Shown here: in pieces, positions 1-7,497 of the stretch
How the letters are laid out: every line of letters starts with the position of its first letter
How positions within the stretch are numbered: the first letter of the stretch is position 1
Assembly: GCA_017478205.1 (NCBI GenBank)
Contig: JAFVDZ010000091.1
Span: forward strand, 1 to 64,000
From: Spirochaetales bacterium
GTDB lineage: Bacteria; Spirochaetota; Spirochaetia; Sphaerochaetales; Sphaerochaetaceae
Length of the DNA: 64,000 bases
Reading direction: 5' to 3'
Made by a program: the position numbers and the translations under genes
Notes under the pieces: model-generated
Told to the model about the DNA's origin: nothing
Databases searched by the model: none
The model's input: only the letters and a program-made list of their open reading frames with translations

Positions 1-290
1 GTAGGAGTTGCGATACCAACTGCTACATCTACCTTCTCGTCCTTGAAGAGTCGTGCAATTGAAGCACAGGTGGAAATATCGCCATTTGCATTTTCGCTAT
101 GGATTGTATAGTTCAGATCGGTAGTGGCCATATAATCCTTGATACCCTGTTCAATTGAGTCAAGAGCAGGATGAGCAAGAAGCTTTGAGATACCGATTTT
201 GTAGGCATTTGATTTCTTTTCGCCTGCACCTGAAGCGAAGAGAAGTGCGGAAACAAGAAGAAGAATGAGAATGGTTGATAGTTTTTTCAT
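1..290 (-). CDS. ABC transporter substrate-binding protein (5' part)
   Basis: The reading frame starts at an ATG at 290 and runs off the left edge of the window, so about 96 N-terminal residues are visible. It opens with a signal peptide (basic MKK, hydrophobic core, then LFASGAGEKK) and continues with YKIGISKLLAHPALD and GDISTCASIARLFKDEKVD. This pattern is typical of the PF04392 ABC_sub_bind family, periplasmic binding proteins of uncharacterised importers, some with tryptophan or other amino-acid ligands. The signal peptide has no lipobox cysteine, so export as a soluble periplasmic protein is inferred. The permease and ATPase genes would lie beyond the left edge. An AAGGAAT ribosome site and a near-consensus promoter precede it. 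Confidence 0.8.
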   Translation of the reverse strand, partial: MKKLSTILILLLVSALLFASGAGEKKSNAYKIGISKLLAHPALDSIEQGIKDYMATTDLNYTIHSENANGDISTCASIARLFKDEKVDVAVGIATP

Positions 291-314
291 AATGTAAATT
301 CCTTATGTTTTGTT

Positions 315-342
315 ATTATAGATAGAAACATATCAATGTCAA
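315..342 (-). promoter_or_regulatory. sigma70-type promoter of the substrate-binding protein gene
   Basis: On the minus strand TTGACA (342-337) is followed after 16 bases by TATAAT (320-315), a near-perfect consensus promoter, with the start codon 25 bases downstream. The decamer ATAGAAACAT occurs twice on the plus strand (322-331 and 353-362), 31 bases or three helical turns apart, on either side of the -35 box. This could be a regulator site. Confidence 0.7.
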
Positions 343-498
343 GATACTATTTATAGAAACATTAAGATTTTTTCTCATTCTATAAGCAAGTAGTCCAGGA
401 AACTCCTTTTGGTGCTCTTGGAAGAACTCTGTATTTCGGAAACTAACATAAACTTTTAAGTCATTAGAAGAACATCCATTTCCCAGGATGGGTGAAAG

Positions 499-526
499 AA
501 TAGGAAAGGATCCTATTGATTTTTTT
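499..526 (+). terminator. Rho-independent terminator-like hairpin
   Basis: AATAGGA (499-505) and TCCTATT (511-517) form a perfect 7-bp stem around a 5-base loop, followed by GATTTTTTT. No intact gene lies upstream on this strand, so the terminated transcript is unknown. It may belong to a decayed gene or a small RNA. Confidence 0.55.
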
Positions 527-557
527 CGAATATAGCATTACACAGGAATTGACAGAG

Positions 558-611
558 CCTACCACGCATAAGGCAAAAAATGCACTGCGGACCACGGTAG
601 GACTTTTTTTT
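558..611 (+). terminator. Two-tier hairpin followed by a T tract
   Basis: CCTACC (558-563) pairs with GGTAGG (596-601), and inside it GCAT (566-569) pairs with ATGC (580-583). A run of eight T follows at 604-611. It lies only 32 bases after the hairpin at 499-526, so the DNA between them could be a short separate transcript. Confidence 0.45.
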
Positions 612-790
612 GGCCTAAGAGTAATTTAAGGATAGCACTGTCGCTATCTTAAATAATGTATCCAATAAAGACGAGTTGTTGTCATCGTTTACTTAATTAT
701 CATCATGTTGCATTAACCCTCTTAACTTAAATATAGATATACTGTAATATAAAACCGAATAGATATTCAGTATTGAAAGAAGGACTACAA

Positions 791-1360
791 TTGGCTCAGG
801 TATTGAAAGATGAAATATTTGAACGTATCTACCTTTCTGGAGTAGATGTGTTCTATGAAAAAGACTTTCGCAGCGCAACGATGCAGGAAATTGCAACTAG
901 GGCAGGAATTCCAGTTTCTCTGATCTATAACTACTATAAGAACAAGGCTGAACTGTTTGATAAGATTGTTTCATCACTGTATGTGAACTATGACAAGATT
1001 GCCTATGAAGAAGAACAATCTGAAGGTCTTCCATCTGAAAAGTATAAGAGTATAACTGAAGACTACATCCTCAAGCTGCTTGAAAAGCATAAGATATTTG
1101 TGATTCTCATGGATAAAAGCCAGGGAACAAAATATGAAACTGCAAAGGAGCAATTTATCCATTCAATTGAACAGCATATCAAACGACAGCTAGGGAAGAA
1201 GACTCACATCTCCTATAATGATATGCTCTGCCACATTCTTGCTAGTAACTTTGCAGAGGGTATATTGGAAGTTGCAAGGCATTATGAAAATCATGAGTTT
1301 GCTCGTACAATGCTTGATCTCGTAACAAAGTGTTATTACGAGGGAGTGAACTCTTTGTAA
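791..1360 (+). CDS. TetR/AcrR-family transcriptional regulator
   Basis: A 189-residue protein with an N-terminal TetR helix-turn-helix (SATMQEIATRAGIPVSLIYNYYKNKAELF, in two parts about residues 27-52) and an alpha-helical ligand-binding domain. TetR proteins are usually repressors of neighbouring transport genes. I place the start at TTG 791 because AGAAGGA (778-784) sits 6 bases before it. An in-frame TTG at 773 has no ribosome site. The two ABC transporter genes at 1489-4940 follow on the same strand with a palindromic operator between, so the regulator probably controls them. The effector is unknown. Confidence 0.85.
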   Translation: MAQVLKDEIFERIYLSGVDVFYEKDFRSATMQEIATRAGIPVSLIYNYYKNKAELFDKIVSSLYVNYDKIAYEEEQSEGLPSEKYKSITEDYILKLLEKHKIFVILMDKSQGTKYETAKEQFIHSIEQHIKRQLGKKTHISYNDMLCHILASNFAEGILEVARHYENHEFARTMLDLVTKCYYEGVNSL

Positions 1361-1417
1361 GAAGGGCCACATGCTAATCTAATTTGGAGAAGCTGGGCCT
1401 TTATCTTTAACTTATGT

Positions 1418-1433
1418 GTTAGCAGTAGCTAAC
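1418..1433. promoter_or_regulatory. Palindromic operator, site A
   Basis: GTTAGC (1418-1423), spacer AGTA, GCTAAC (1428-1433): a perfect 6-bp inverted repeat 55 bases before the first ABC gene. It overlaps the expected -35 region of a possible promoter whose -10 would be TATAGA (1440-1445). The same palindrome, with two spacer differences, lies upstream of the second ABC pair at 38531-38546. Confidence 0.65.
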
Positions 1434-1488
1434 TATTTGTATAGATTAATACCGAATTTCAATTCGTTATTAAAGGAGGATTTACTAA

Positions 1489-3225
1489 ATGACCAACCAA
1501 CAGGAATTGGTGAAGCAGGTGATAGGTAAGAACAAGCTATCGAACATTATGCTTTGTTGCAAAGTTGTTTTTGACCTACTTCCACAAGTACTTTTGATCC
1601 ACATGATTGGATTGTACTTCTTGTCAGAGCTCACAAGAAATCAGATCAGATGGGAATGCAGTGTCATCTTGATATGCTTTATCGCGAAGGCAATATGCTC
1701 CTACTTATCAACATGGTCAGCACATAAAGCTGCTTACACATGTCTGACAGAATTGAGACTTCAGATAATCCGTCACCTGAAAAAATTGTCTCTTGGATTC
1801 TTCCAGGAGCGTAAGATAGGTGATTTGACAAACATCGTGCACCACGATGTTGAACAGGTAGAAGGATATCTTGCTCATGGACTTCCTGAAATAATGTCAG
1901 CAACTATTCTTCCAATCGCAGTATTCTTCATTATGCTGTGGGTAGACTACCGTCTTGCGCTTGTAATGATTGCTGGTATTCCTCTGATGTGGATCACTAA
2001 AACTATCTCAGCACCAATTTGGGCAAAGAACTTCAAGATATACTCTGATTCAGTGACCAGAATGCAAGAAAACGTCATGGAATATGTTTCCTGCATTTCT
2101 GTAATCAAAGCCTTCGGAAAAGAAGAAACAAAAACCGAAAGAACAATTCAGGCAGCAAAAGACTATGATTATTGGGTCAAGAAGTCCATGGCAGGAATTT
2201 CTGTTCCGATGGGCTTGATCATCTTGTTCATGGAATCAGGAATAGTTCTCGTGATGATTCTTGGAACATATCTTCTATCCATTGGACAGATCAAACTATC
2301 GAATTTGATTCTTTCGATTGTCCTTGGAGGACTGTTTACATCATCCATTGCCAAGGTAGCAACATTCCAACATTACAGAATTGTGTTCAATCAAGCAATG
2401 AATGGAATATGGTCGATACTTGGTGTTGAAGCTCCAAAGAGACCTGGAAAGAGTGAGAAGCTAGTAAATGGAGAAATTGTCATCTCGAATCTGGATTTTG
2501 CATACAACAAAGATGAGAAAGTTCTGGATAACATCAATCTTTGCATTCCAAAGGGGACTAAGACTGCATTGGTTGGCTCTTCTGGGTGTGGGAAAAGTAC
2601 ACTTGCAAATCTACTTATGGGATTCTGGGAACCGACAAAGGGCAACATCACAATAGGGGGCAAAGATACAAAGAAGTATTCAGAAAAGGAAGTGAATAGC
2701 CTCTTTTCTATCGTTCAGCAAGAGGTCTTTCTCTTCAATCTGAGCATGGAAGAAAATATACGGATTGGAAAACCTGATGTGGGAGCGGAAGAAATCATAG
2801 AGGCCGCAAAGAAAGCCAGAATCCATGATTTCATCATTTCTCTTCCTAATGGGTATCAGACTTTGGCAGGTGAAACGGGTGTCAAATTCTCCGGAGGTGA
2901 AAAGCAGCGGATTTCCATTGCTCGCATGATATTGAAGGATGCCCCAATCATAATTCTAGATGAAGCAACTGCTTCACTGGATACAGAGAATGAAACCTAC
3001 ATTCAGGCAGCAATTGACTCTTTGAGCCAGGATAAGACTGTCATTATGATTGCCCACCATTTGAACACAATCCAGGATGCAGATCAGATCGTTGTAATGG
3101 ATAGCGGAAGGATCGTAGACATAGGAAAACATAAAGAGCTGCTTGAGCACTGTGCTCTATACAAAACGATGGTTGAAAATCAAAACAAGGTCGACAACTG
3201 GAAGATTAAGGAGGTGTCACTTTGA
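1489..3225 (+). CDS. Half-size ABC transporter (permease-ATPase), first of pair 1
   Basis: A 578-residue exporter-fold half transporter. An N-terminal six-helix membrane domain carries the coupling segment MEYVSCISVIKAFGKEE, and the C-terminal nucleotide-binding domain carries Walker A GSSGCGKST (about 364-372), signature FSGGEKQR, Walker B IIILDEATA and a switch histidine in IAHHLNTI. It starts at ATG 1489 after AAGGAGG. The next gene overlaps it by 4 bases, so the two probably form a heterodimer. The sequence style resembles the TetR-linked YbtP/YbtQ/IrtAB-like pairs common in gut anaerobes, some of which move metallophores. The substrate cannot be read from sequence. Confidence 0.88.
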   Translation: MTNQQELVKQVIGKNKLSNIMLCCKVVFDLLPQVLLIHMIGLYFLSELTRNQIRWECSVILICFIAKAICSYLSTWSAHKAAYTCLTELRLQIIRHLKKLSLGFFQERKIGDLTNIVHHDVEQVEGYLAHGLPEIMSATILPIAVFFIMLWVDYRLALVMIAGIPLMWITKTISAPIWAKNFKIYSDSVTRMQENVMEYVSCISVIKAFGKEETKTERTIQAAKDYDYWVKKSMAGISVPMGLIILFMESGIVLVMILGTYLLSIGQIKLSNLILSIVLGGLFTSSIAKVATFQHYRIVFNQAMNGIWSILGVEAPKRPGKSEKLVNGEIVISNLDFAYNKDEKVLDNINLCIPKGTKTALVGSSGCGKSTLANLLMGFWEPTKGNITIGGKDTKKYSEKEVNSLFSIVQQEVFLFNLSMEENIRIGKPDVGAEEIIEAAKKARIHDFIISLPNGYQTLAGETGVKFSGGEKQRISIARMILKDAPIIILDEATASLDTENETYIQAAIDSLSQDKTVIMIAHHLNTIQDADQIVVMDSGRIVDIGKHKELLEHCALYKTMVENQNKVDNWKIKEVSL

Positions 3226-4940
3226 TTAAGGAAATATGGAATACTCTTACTCCTGGTGGAAAGCGATCTTTATCGATCTCTGTCATAGCTTTTACCCTGT
3301 ATGCACTCTCGGGAATCGCAATGATGTATATCGTTCTCAAGGCACTGGAGAGTGTTGTTACAGGCAATGGAAACTTGCTTTTGTATTGGATATGTCTAGT
3401 TGTCTGTCTTTTGATAAAAGGTTGCAGCAATATACTTGCAGATGTAAGAAAGCACTATGCTGGGTTTGATATTGTCTATCAGGTACGAAAGAATATCATC
3501 TATCGCCTGAAAGAGTTTTCGCTTGGCTTCTATACAAATGAACGTTTGGGTGAGATTAGTACAATCATCCATAAAGATGTAGATAAGATGGAGATGGTCG
3601 TCGGCCATATGTGGACTAGGATGCTTGCCGATTTCATTGTGTCGATTATTCTGTTTACTGTTCTTGTCATTTACAGCCCAAAAATGGCCTTGCTCATGGC
3701 ATCTTCATTGCCACTTGCAATCCTGTTTCTTGTCCTTGGTCTAAAGAGAGCAAGATATCTAGAAAATGAAGCTGGAAACGATCTTGCTGATATGGTGAGT
3801 GTCTTTGTGGAATACATAAAAGGAATTCCACTCTTGAAAGCCTATTCTGAAAGTCACCAGTTTGAAAGAAGAGTTGAAAGATCGGCAAGTGTCTTTGGGC
3901 AAAGTTGCAAGGCTGTTTCAAGAAATCGTGCTGCTGTCTTGTCATTCTATGGCTTTATCCTAGATGTCTCTTTCTGGATTATGGTCACAGTAGGACTTGT
4001 CATGATGATGAAAGGTGAGCTTTCTGCTTATTCTTTCTTGCTCTTTGCAATCATCAGCCGTGAGTTCTATAAGCCATTTCTTAATCTGGAAAGCCATTGG
4101 GCAAACTATCTGACTGTGACAGACAGCTACCGCCGTATCAAGAAGATAACAGAAGCTGAAACAGTTCCAAATCCTAAAAGAGCACTTCAAGCTAAAGAGT
4201 ACTCGATCTCTTTTGATGATGTTTCGTTCTCTTATGAGGAGGGTGGTTTTTCTATTGAGGACATTTCCTTCCATACACCTGAACGAACACTTACTGCTCT
4301 TGTCGGTGGTTCGGGTTCTGGCAAGACAACAGTTACGAATCTCCTTTTGCGTTTTTGGGATGTAAATAGCGGTTCAATCAAAATCGGTAATGTTGATATA
4401 CGGGATATGAGTTACGATGATCTTTTATCTTCTGTCAGTATCGTCATGCAAAATGTCCAACTCTTTGCTGATACAATAGGGGGGAACATTAGACTTGGAA
4501 AGGCTAATGCAACAAAGGAAGAAGTTATCACGGCAGCAAAAAGGGCTCGCATACACGACTTTGTCATGTCATTGCCTGATGGTTATCAGACAATGATAGG
4601 GGAAAATGGTGTAGGACTTTCTGGTTGTCAGAAGCAACGCCTTTCTATCGCGAGAGCTTTCTTGAAAGATGCACCGATCTTGCTTTTGGATGAGATTACA
4701 AGCAATGTAGATCCTGTCAATGAAGCTTTGATACAACAAGCCATATCAGATCTGGCAAAGGATAGGACTGTCCTGGTAATTGCCCATCACTTAAGTACGA
4801 TCCGCAGTGCAGATCAGATATTGGTTTTCCAGGAAGGTAGGATTGTCCAATCGGGTAAACATGAAAGCCTAATAATGGATAAGAAGGGGTACTACTATAA
4901 TCTATGGAATTTCTCAGATCAGAGAGCTGACAATTTGTAG
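3222..4940 (+). CDS. Half-size ABC transporter (permease-ATPase), second of pair 1
   Basis: A 572-residue partner of the preceding gene. It starts at TTG 3222 inside a TTGA overlap with the previous stop, after AAGGAGG. It has a membrane domain and a nucleotide-binding domain with Walker A GGSGSGKTT, Walker B ILLLDEITS and IAHHLSTI. The ABC signature reads LSGCQ instead of LSGGQ, and the D-loop is SNVD rather than SALD. The heterodimer may therefore have one impaired ATP site, as in several known heterodimeric ABC exporters. A strong terminator follows at 4964. Confidence 0.88.
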   Translation: MIKEIWNTLTPGGKRSLSISVIAFTLYALSGIAMMYIVLKALESVVTGNGNLLLYWICLVVCLLIKGCSNILADVRKHYAGFDIVYQVRKNIIYRLKEFSLGFYTNERLGEISTIIHKDVDKMEMVVGHMWTRMLADFIVSIILFTVLVIYSPKMALLMASSLPLAILFLVLGLKRARYLENEAGNDLADMVSVFVEYIKGIPLLKAYSESHQFERRVERSASVFGQSCKAVSRNRAAVLSFYGFILDVSFWIMVTVGLVMMMKGELSAYSFLLFAIISREFYKPFLNLESHWANYLTVTDSYRRIKKITEAETVPNPKRALQAKEYSISFDDVSFSYEEGGFSIEDISFHTPERTLTALVGGSGSGKTTVTNLLLRFWDVNSGSIKIGNVDIRDMSYDDLLSSVSIVMQNVQLFADTIGGNIRLGKANATKEEVITAAKRARIHDFVMSLPDGYQTMIGENGVGLSGCQKQRLSIARAFLKDAPILLLDEITSNVDPVNEALIQQAISDLAKDRTVLVIAHHLSTIRSADQILVFQEGRIVQSGKHESLIMDKKGYYYNLWNFSDQRADNL

Positions 4941-4963
4941 TGAAGTCTATTTGGAATGAAAGT

Positions 4964-5011
4964 ATGCCGACGGTTTTGCTTTGTATAGGTACAATCGTCG
5001 GCATTGTTTTT
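4964..5011 (+). terminator. Terminator of the tetR/ABC operon
   Basis: ATGCCGACG (4964-4972) and CGTCGGCAT (4996-5004) form a perfect 9-bp stem with a 23-base loop, followed by TGTTTTT. It lies 23 bases after the stop of the second ABC gene. Confidence 0.85.
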
Positions 5012-5070
5012 GATAAAACAAACTGAAGCCTAATATTATTGATATTTCCTTTCTAGATGAGGTCAGAAGA

Positions 5071-5103
5071 CAAAAACGGCAAAGTCTGAAAAAGCTTTGC
5101 CGT
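5071..5103 (-). terminator. Terminator of the acidic protein gene
   Basis: ACGGCAAAG (5076-5084) and CTTTGCCGT (5095-5103) form a 9-bp stem. Read on the minus strand it is followed by TTTTTG, as expected for the end of the 5150-5428 transcript. Confidence 0.8.
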
Positions 5104-5149
5104 TTCTCTCGTAAACTCTTTATGATTATATTCTCATAAGGTGATATGT

Positions 5150-5428
5150 TCAGAAGTCGATATCGAACCTTTCATCTCTCTCATCTTCGTACTGACGCTC
5201 TTCATCATCGTCATCGATAGAAAAGACGTGGTCTGAAAGATCATCGTCATCATCAGAGTGTGATGAATATCCATCTTCATCTTCTATGTCATCGAAGTTA
5301 TCGAATTCGATGCCATACTCTCTGTCCGAGTAGCTGTCATCTAGATCATCGCCACCTTTTCTGAAATATTCATCTTCAAGACGATCGAGATCGTCATCAT
5401 CTAGATCGAAAGATTTTCTGTAGGCCAT
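5150..5428 (-). CDS. Very acidic small protein of unknown function
   Basis: A 92-residue protein preceded by AGGAGGT five bases before ATG and followed by its own terminator, so it is a real gene despite low complexity. Roughly half of the residues are Asp or Glu, with runs such as DLDDDDLDRLEDE and SDDDDDLSDH. It has no cysteine, no signal peptide and no membrane segment. I do not recognise a family. It is expected to be largely disordered and strongly negatively charged, so binding of cations or of basic proteins is possible but only inferred. Confidence 0.7.
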   Translation of the reverse strand: MAYRKSFDLDDDDLDRLEDEYFRKGGDDLDDSYSDREYGIEFDNFDDIEDEDGYSSHSDDDDDLSDHVFSIDDDDEERQYEDERDERFDIDF

Positions 5429-5537
5429 AGCTACCTCCTGACTGTTGTTGATAAACTAGTTATAAACCGAAAATGATGCACATGGAAGAGTAATGTTGAT
5501 TGAAACATTATCTTGATTCTGTTCATATAATATAAAT

Positions 5538-6629
5538 ATGAAGAAACTAATTTTATTAATTTTCACTCTTCCCCTGTTTCTTTTATCCTGTACGACAGGA
5601 GTAAAAATCGATTATCTGGCACCATCGGAGATTGACATGTCCTCCTATCGGACAGTTGCAATCGCATCCTGTGTGCCATATACAAAGACAAAGAATCCAG
5701 GTTTGATAATACGAAACCTAGATGTCTTTTCTGATGTCGATTATGTCTATCAATCTGGATACAACGGTAAACGCTTTGCAAAGAAGAGCTCTGAGTATGT
5801 TACAGATCTCTTCGAAACGACACTAAAGGGTACTGGGTACTTCACAGTGATAGGGCATGAGGTTACTGATTCAATCATAAGTGCCTCAAAGAAGGGTTAT
5901 GATATAAAACCATTTATTCAGAGCTACAATATCGATGCGATCATAATTCCTAAGATTTCATATGCTGAAATCGATGAAGCGATCGAGAGTGACGAGTATA
6001 CAACAAGAGTCAAGAACGCAAGTGGTGAGTATGTTGAAACGATAGCGTACAGATACATACTCCATCAGAGTGTATCTATTACTGTTTCCTATACAATAAT
6101 CGATACAGCAACGATGGAGGTCTACTCGACAAAGAAACTGCAGGGCTATAGGAAAGAGCAGTCGGATACGAATCATTTTTCAAACGTTGGAAAGGATCCT
6201 CTTCAGATCGCAAAGAAGATAATCTACAGCTTCGATGAGGACTTGATCGTGGACCTTGTTCCTCATAGGATGGTTGCAGAGTTCAACTTAGTGAAGAACA
6301 AACCTAAGCTTGATGAAGCAAAGGCTGTGTACAAGATTGTAAACAAGAATCCAGCATTTGCAGAGCTTGAATTCAAGAGACTCTATGATACATATGGACA
6401 CATTCCATCGGGCGTAAATGCTGCAATTCTGAAAGCAAAGAATATGGATTATGATGGTGCGATAGAGCTTCTTGGAAATATCTACTCTGCTAGTGGAGAC
6501 AGGAATGCATATAGCTTGCTTGAAAGCGTGAAGTGCATGAAAACGCAGACAACACTAGCTACCAAACAGTTTGAGAGAGTAGGTAACAAAACTGATCGGA
6601 ATATATTCCAGACAATAATGGATGAATGA
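5538..6629 (+). CDS. Putative lipoprotein, CsgG/FlgO-like N-terminal part
   Basis: A 363-residue protein with a signal peptide and lipobox FLLSC near residue 18, so it is predicted to be a lipid-anchored envelope protein. The first 220 residues have the alternating pattern of CsgG/FlgO/LpoB-like lipoproteins: a YRTVAIASC strand, helices, then a strand IDAIIIPKISY. The last third (LVKNKPKLDEAKAVYKIV, then NMDYDGAIELLGNIY) looks like short TPR-like helical hairpins. No enzyme motif is visible. There is no Shine-Dalgarno sequence; TATAAT (5526-5531) ends 6 bases before the ATG, which suggests a leaderless mRNA. The family assignment is tentative. Confidence 0.7.
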   Translation: MKKLILLIFTLPLFLLSCTTGVKIDYLAPSEIDMSSYRTVAIASCVPYTKTKNPGLIIRNLDVFSDVDYVYQSGYNGKRFAKKSSEYVTDLFETTLKGTGYFTVIGHEVTDSIISASKKGYDIKPFIQSYNIDAIIIPKISYAEIDEAIESDEYTTRVKNASGEYVETIAYRYILHQSVSITVSYTIIDTATMEVYSTKKLQGYRKEQSDTNHFSNVGKDPLQIAKKIIYSFDEDLIVDLVPHRMVAEFNLVKNKPKLDEAKAVYKIVNKNPAFAELEFKRLYDTYGHIPSGVNAAILKAKNMDYDGAIELLGNIYSASGDRNAYSLLESVKCMKTQTTLATKQFERVGNKTDRNIFQTIMDE

Positions 6630-6638
6630 TTGCTTAAC

Positions 6639-6688
6639 ACTTGTTAGGTATTTTACATTATTTTTTTGCAATCAATATCCTAACAAGT
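6639..6688. repeat. Long-armed inverted repeat
   Basis: ACTTGTTAGG (6639-6648) and CCTAACAAGT (6679-6688) are perfect 10-bp arms separated by 30 AT-rich bases that contain seven consecutive T. It lies 10 bases after the lipoprotein stop and just before a second hairpin (6708-6742). Confidence 0.6.
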
Positions 6689-6707
6689 AGGTAAAAATAC
6701 AAGAAAT

Positions 6708-6742
6708 GAGGGTAATATGCGTTAAATTACCCTCGTTTTGTA
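6708..6742 (+). terminator. Terminator downstream of the lipoprotein gene
   Basis: GAGGGTAAT (6708-6716) and ATTACCCTC (6726-6734) form a perfect 9-bp stem with a 9-base loop, followed by GTTTTGTAT. Confidence 0.8.
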
Positions 6743-6836
6743 TATGCTTTAAGGTCATAAAAGCCATTTTTTTACTCAATTTCAATTTTTATCTCATCTC
6801 TTGCGTTTTGAAACTTGAGAATAATAAAATCGTATT

Positions 6837-7487
6837 ATGGAATTTCTGGATATGCATTCGCATCTTCTTCCTGGTGTCGATGATTCGCGTCAGAGCAGAT
6901 TTTTCTTTGACAGAATGCTCAGGTGTTACGCTGAAATCGGATTTGGGGGGATTGTCTTTACACCTCATATAGACAATCCATCTGTAAGGACGAAAAAGGA
7001 TCGCATCCAGAAGACCTTTGAGTGGGCGAGCAGAAAGGCTGAAGAGTATGATCTCAAGACCTACTTGGGCTCTGAGTACTATGTCGTGGATCAGAAGAAA
7101 ATCGATTTGATTCCGATATTCGGCAAGTATGCTCTGTGTGAAACCTTTACTGGCACTATGCCAAAGGATTATCTGGATGTCCTGAGAAGAGTCAAGGACA
7201 AGGGATATGAGATCATAATTGCCCATATCGAAAGGTATATCTGGCTAAAGCCGGATAGTGATGTGATGAGGAGCCTTGTCGAGGAACTGAAGGTCAAGAT
7301 CCAAGTCAATGCCATGGGGGCAATGACAAAGGAAGGGAAACGATATCTTTCTCTTGATATGGTAGATTTCTTGGCAAGTGATTGCCATGGTGATAGGAAG
7401 CTTGTGGGCGAGCTATACAGACAGCTCGAAAAGAACCCAAATGTCGCATTTAAAATGTGTGATTTTTTCGCACAGGAAATAGAATAG
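6837..7487 (+). CDS. PHP-domain phosphoesterase, CpsB/Wzh-like
   Basis: A 216-residue metal-dependent PHP hydrolase. The metal-binding motifs appear in family order: MHSHLLPGVDD (residues 6-16), FTPHID, LGSEYYV, IIAHIERY and LASDCHGD near the C terminus. CpsB/YwqE members are Mn-dependent protein-tyrosine phosphatases acting on capsule-synthesis kinases, while other PHP enzymes cleave small phosphoesters. No capsule genes are nearby. It is the first gene of a tight operon with the AAA ATPase, RloB-like and LuxR genes (gap 10 bases, with the AGGAGG of the next gene overlapping its stop). There is no Shine-Dalgarno sequence; TAAAAT (6825-6830) ends 6 bases before ATG. The substrate is unknown. 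Confidence 0.82.
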   Translation: MEFLDMHSHLLPGVDDSRQSRFFFDRMLRCYAEIGFGGIVFTPHIDNPSVRTKKDRIQKTFEWASRKAEEYDLKTYLGSEYYVVDQKKIDLIPIFGKYALCETFTGTMPKDYLDVLRRVKDKGYEIIIAHIERYIWLKPDSDVMRSLVEELKVKIQVNAMGAMTKEGKRYLSLDMVDFLASDCHGDRKLVGELYRQLEKNPNVAFKMCDFFAQEIE

Positions 7488-7497
7488 GAGGTAGCCA

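Larger units (their letters stand above)
291..790. other. Mostly non-coding stretch with hairpins and a short ORF remnant
   Basis: No convincing gene is present. The stretch holds the minus-strand promoter at its left end and two terminator-like hairpins at 499-526 and 558-611. An imperfect inverted repeat lies at 625-653 (TTTAAGGATAGC/GCTATCTTAAA). A short plus-strand frame (366-446) ends in ALGRTLYFGN and may be the tail of a lost gene, but it is too short to name. Confidence 0.4.

Noticed and set aside
1362-1404. Possible terminator after tetR (AAGGGCC with GGCCTTT).
   Set aside because: The stem needs a G-T pair and a long loop and is not followed by a clean T run. It also sits just before the operator. 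Too weak to annotate.
6706-6972. An 88-codon plus-strand frame before the PHP gene.
   Set aside because: It starts inside a terminator hairpin and overlaps the start of the PHP phosphoesterase, whose metal motifs fix the real frame.
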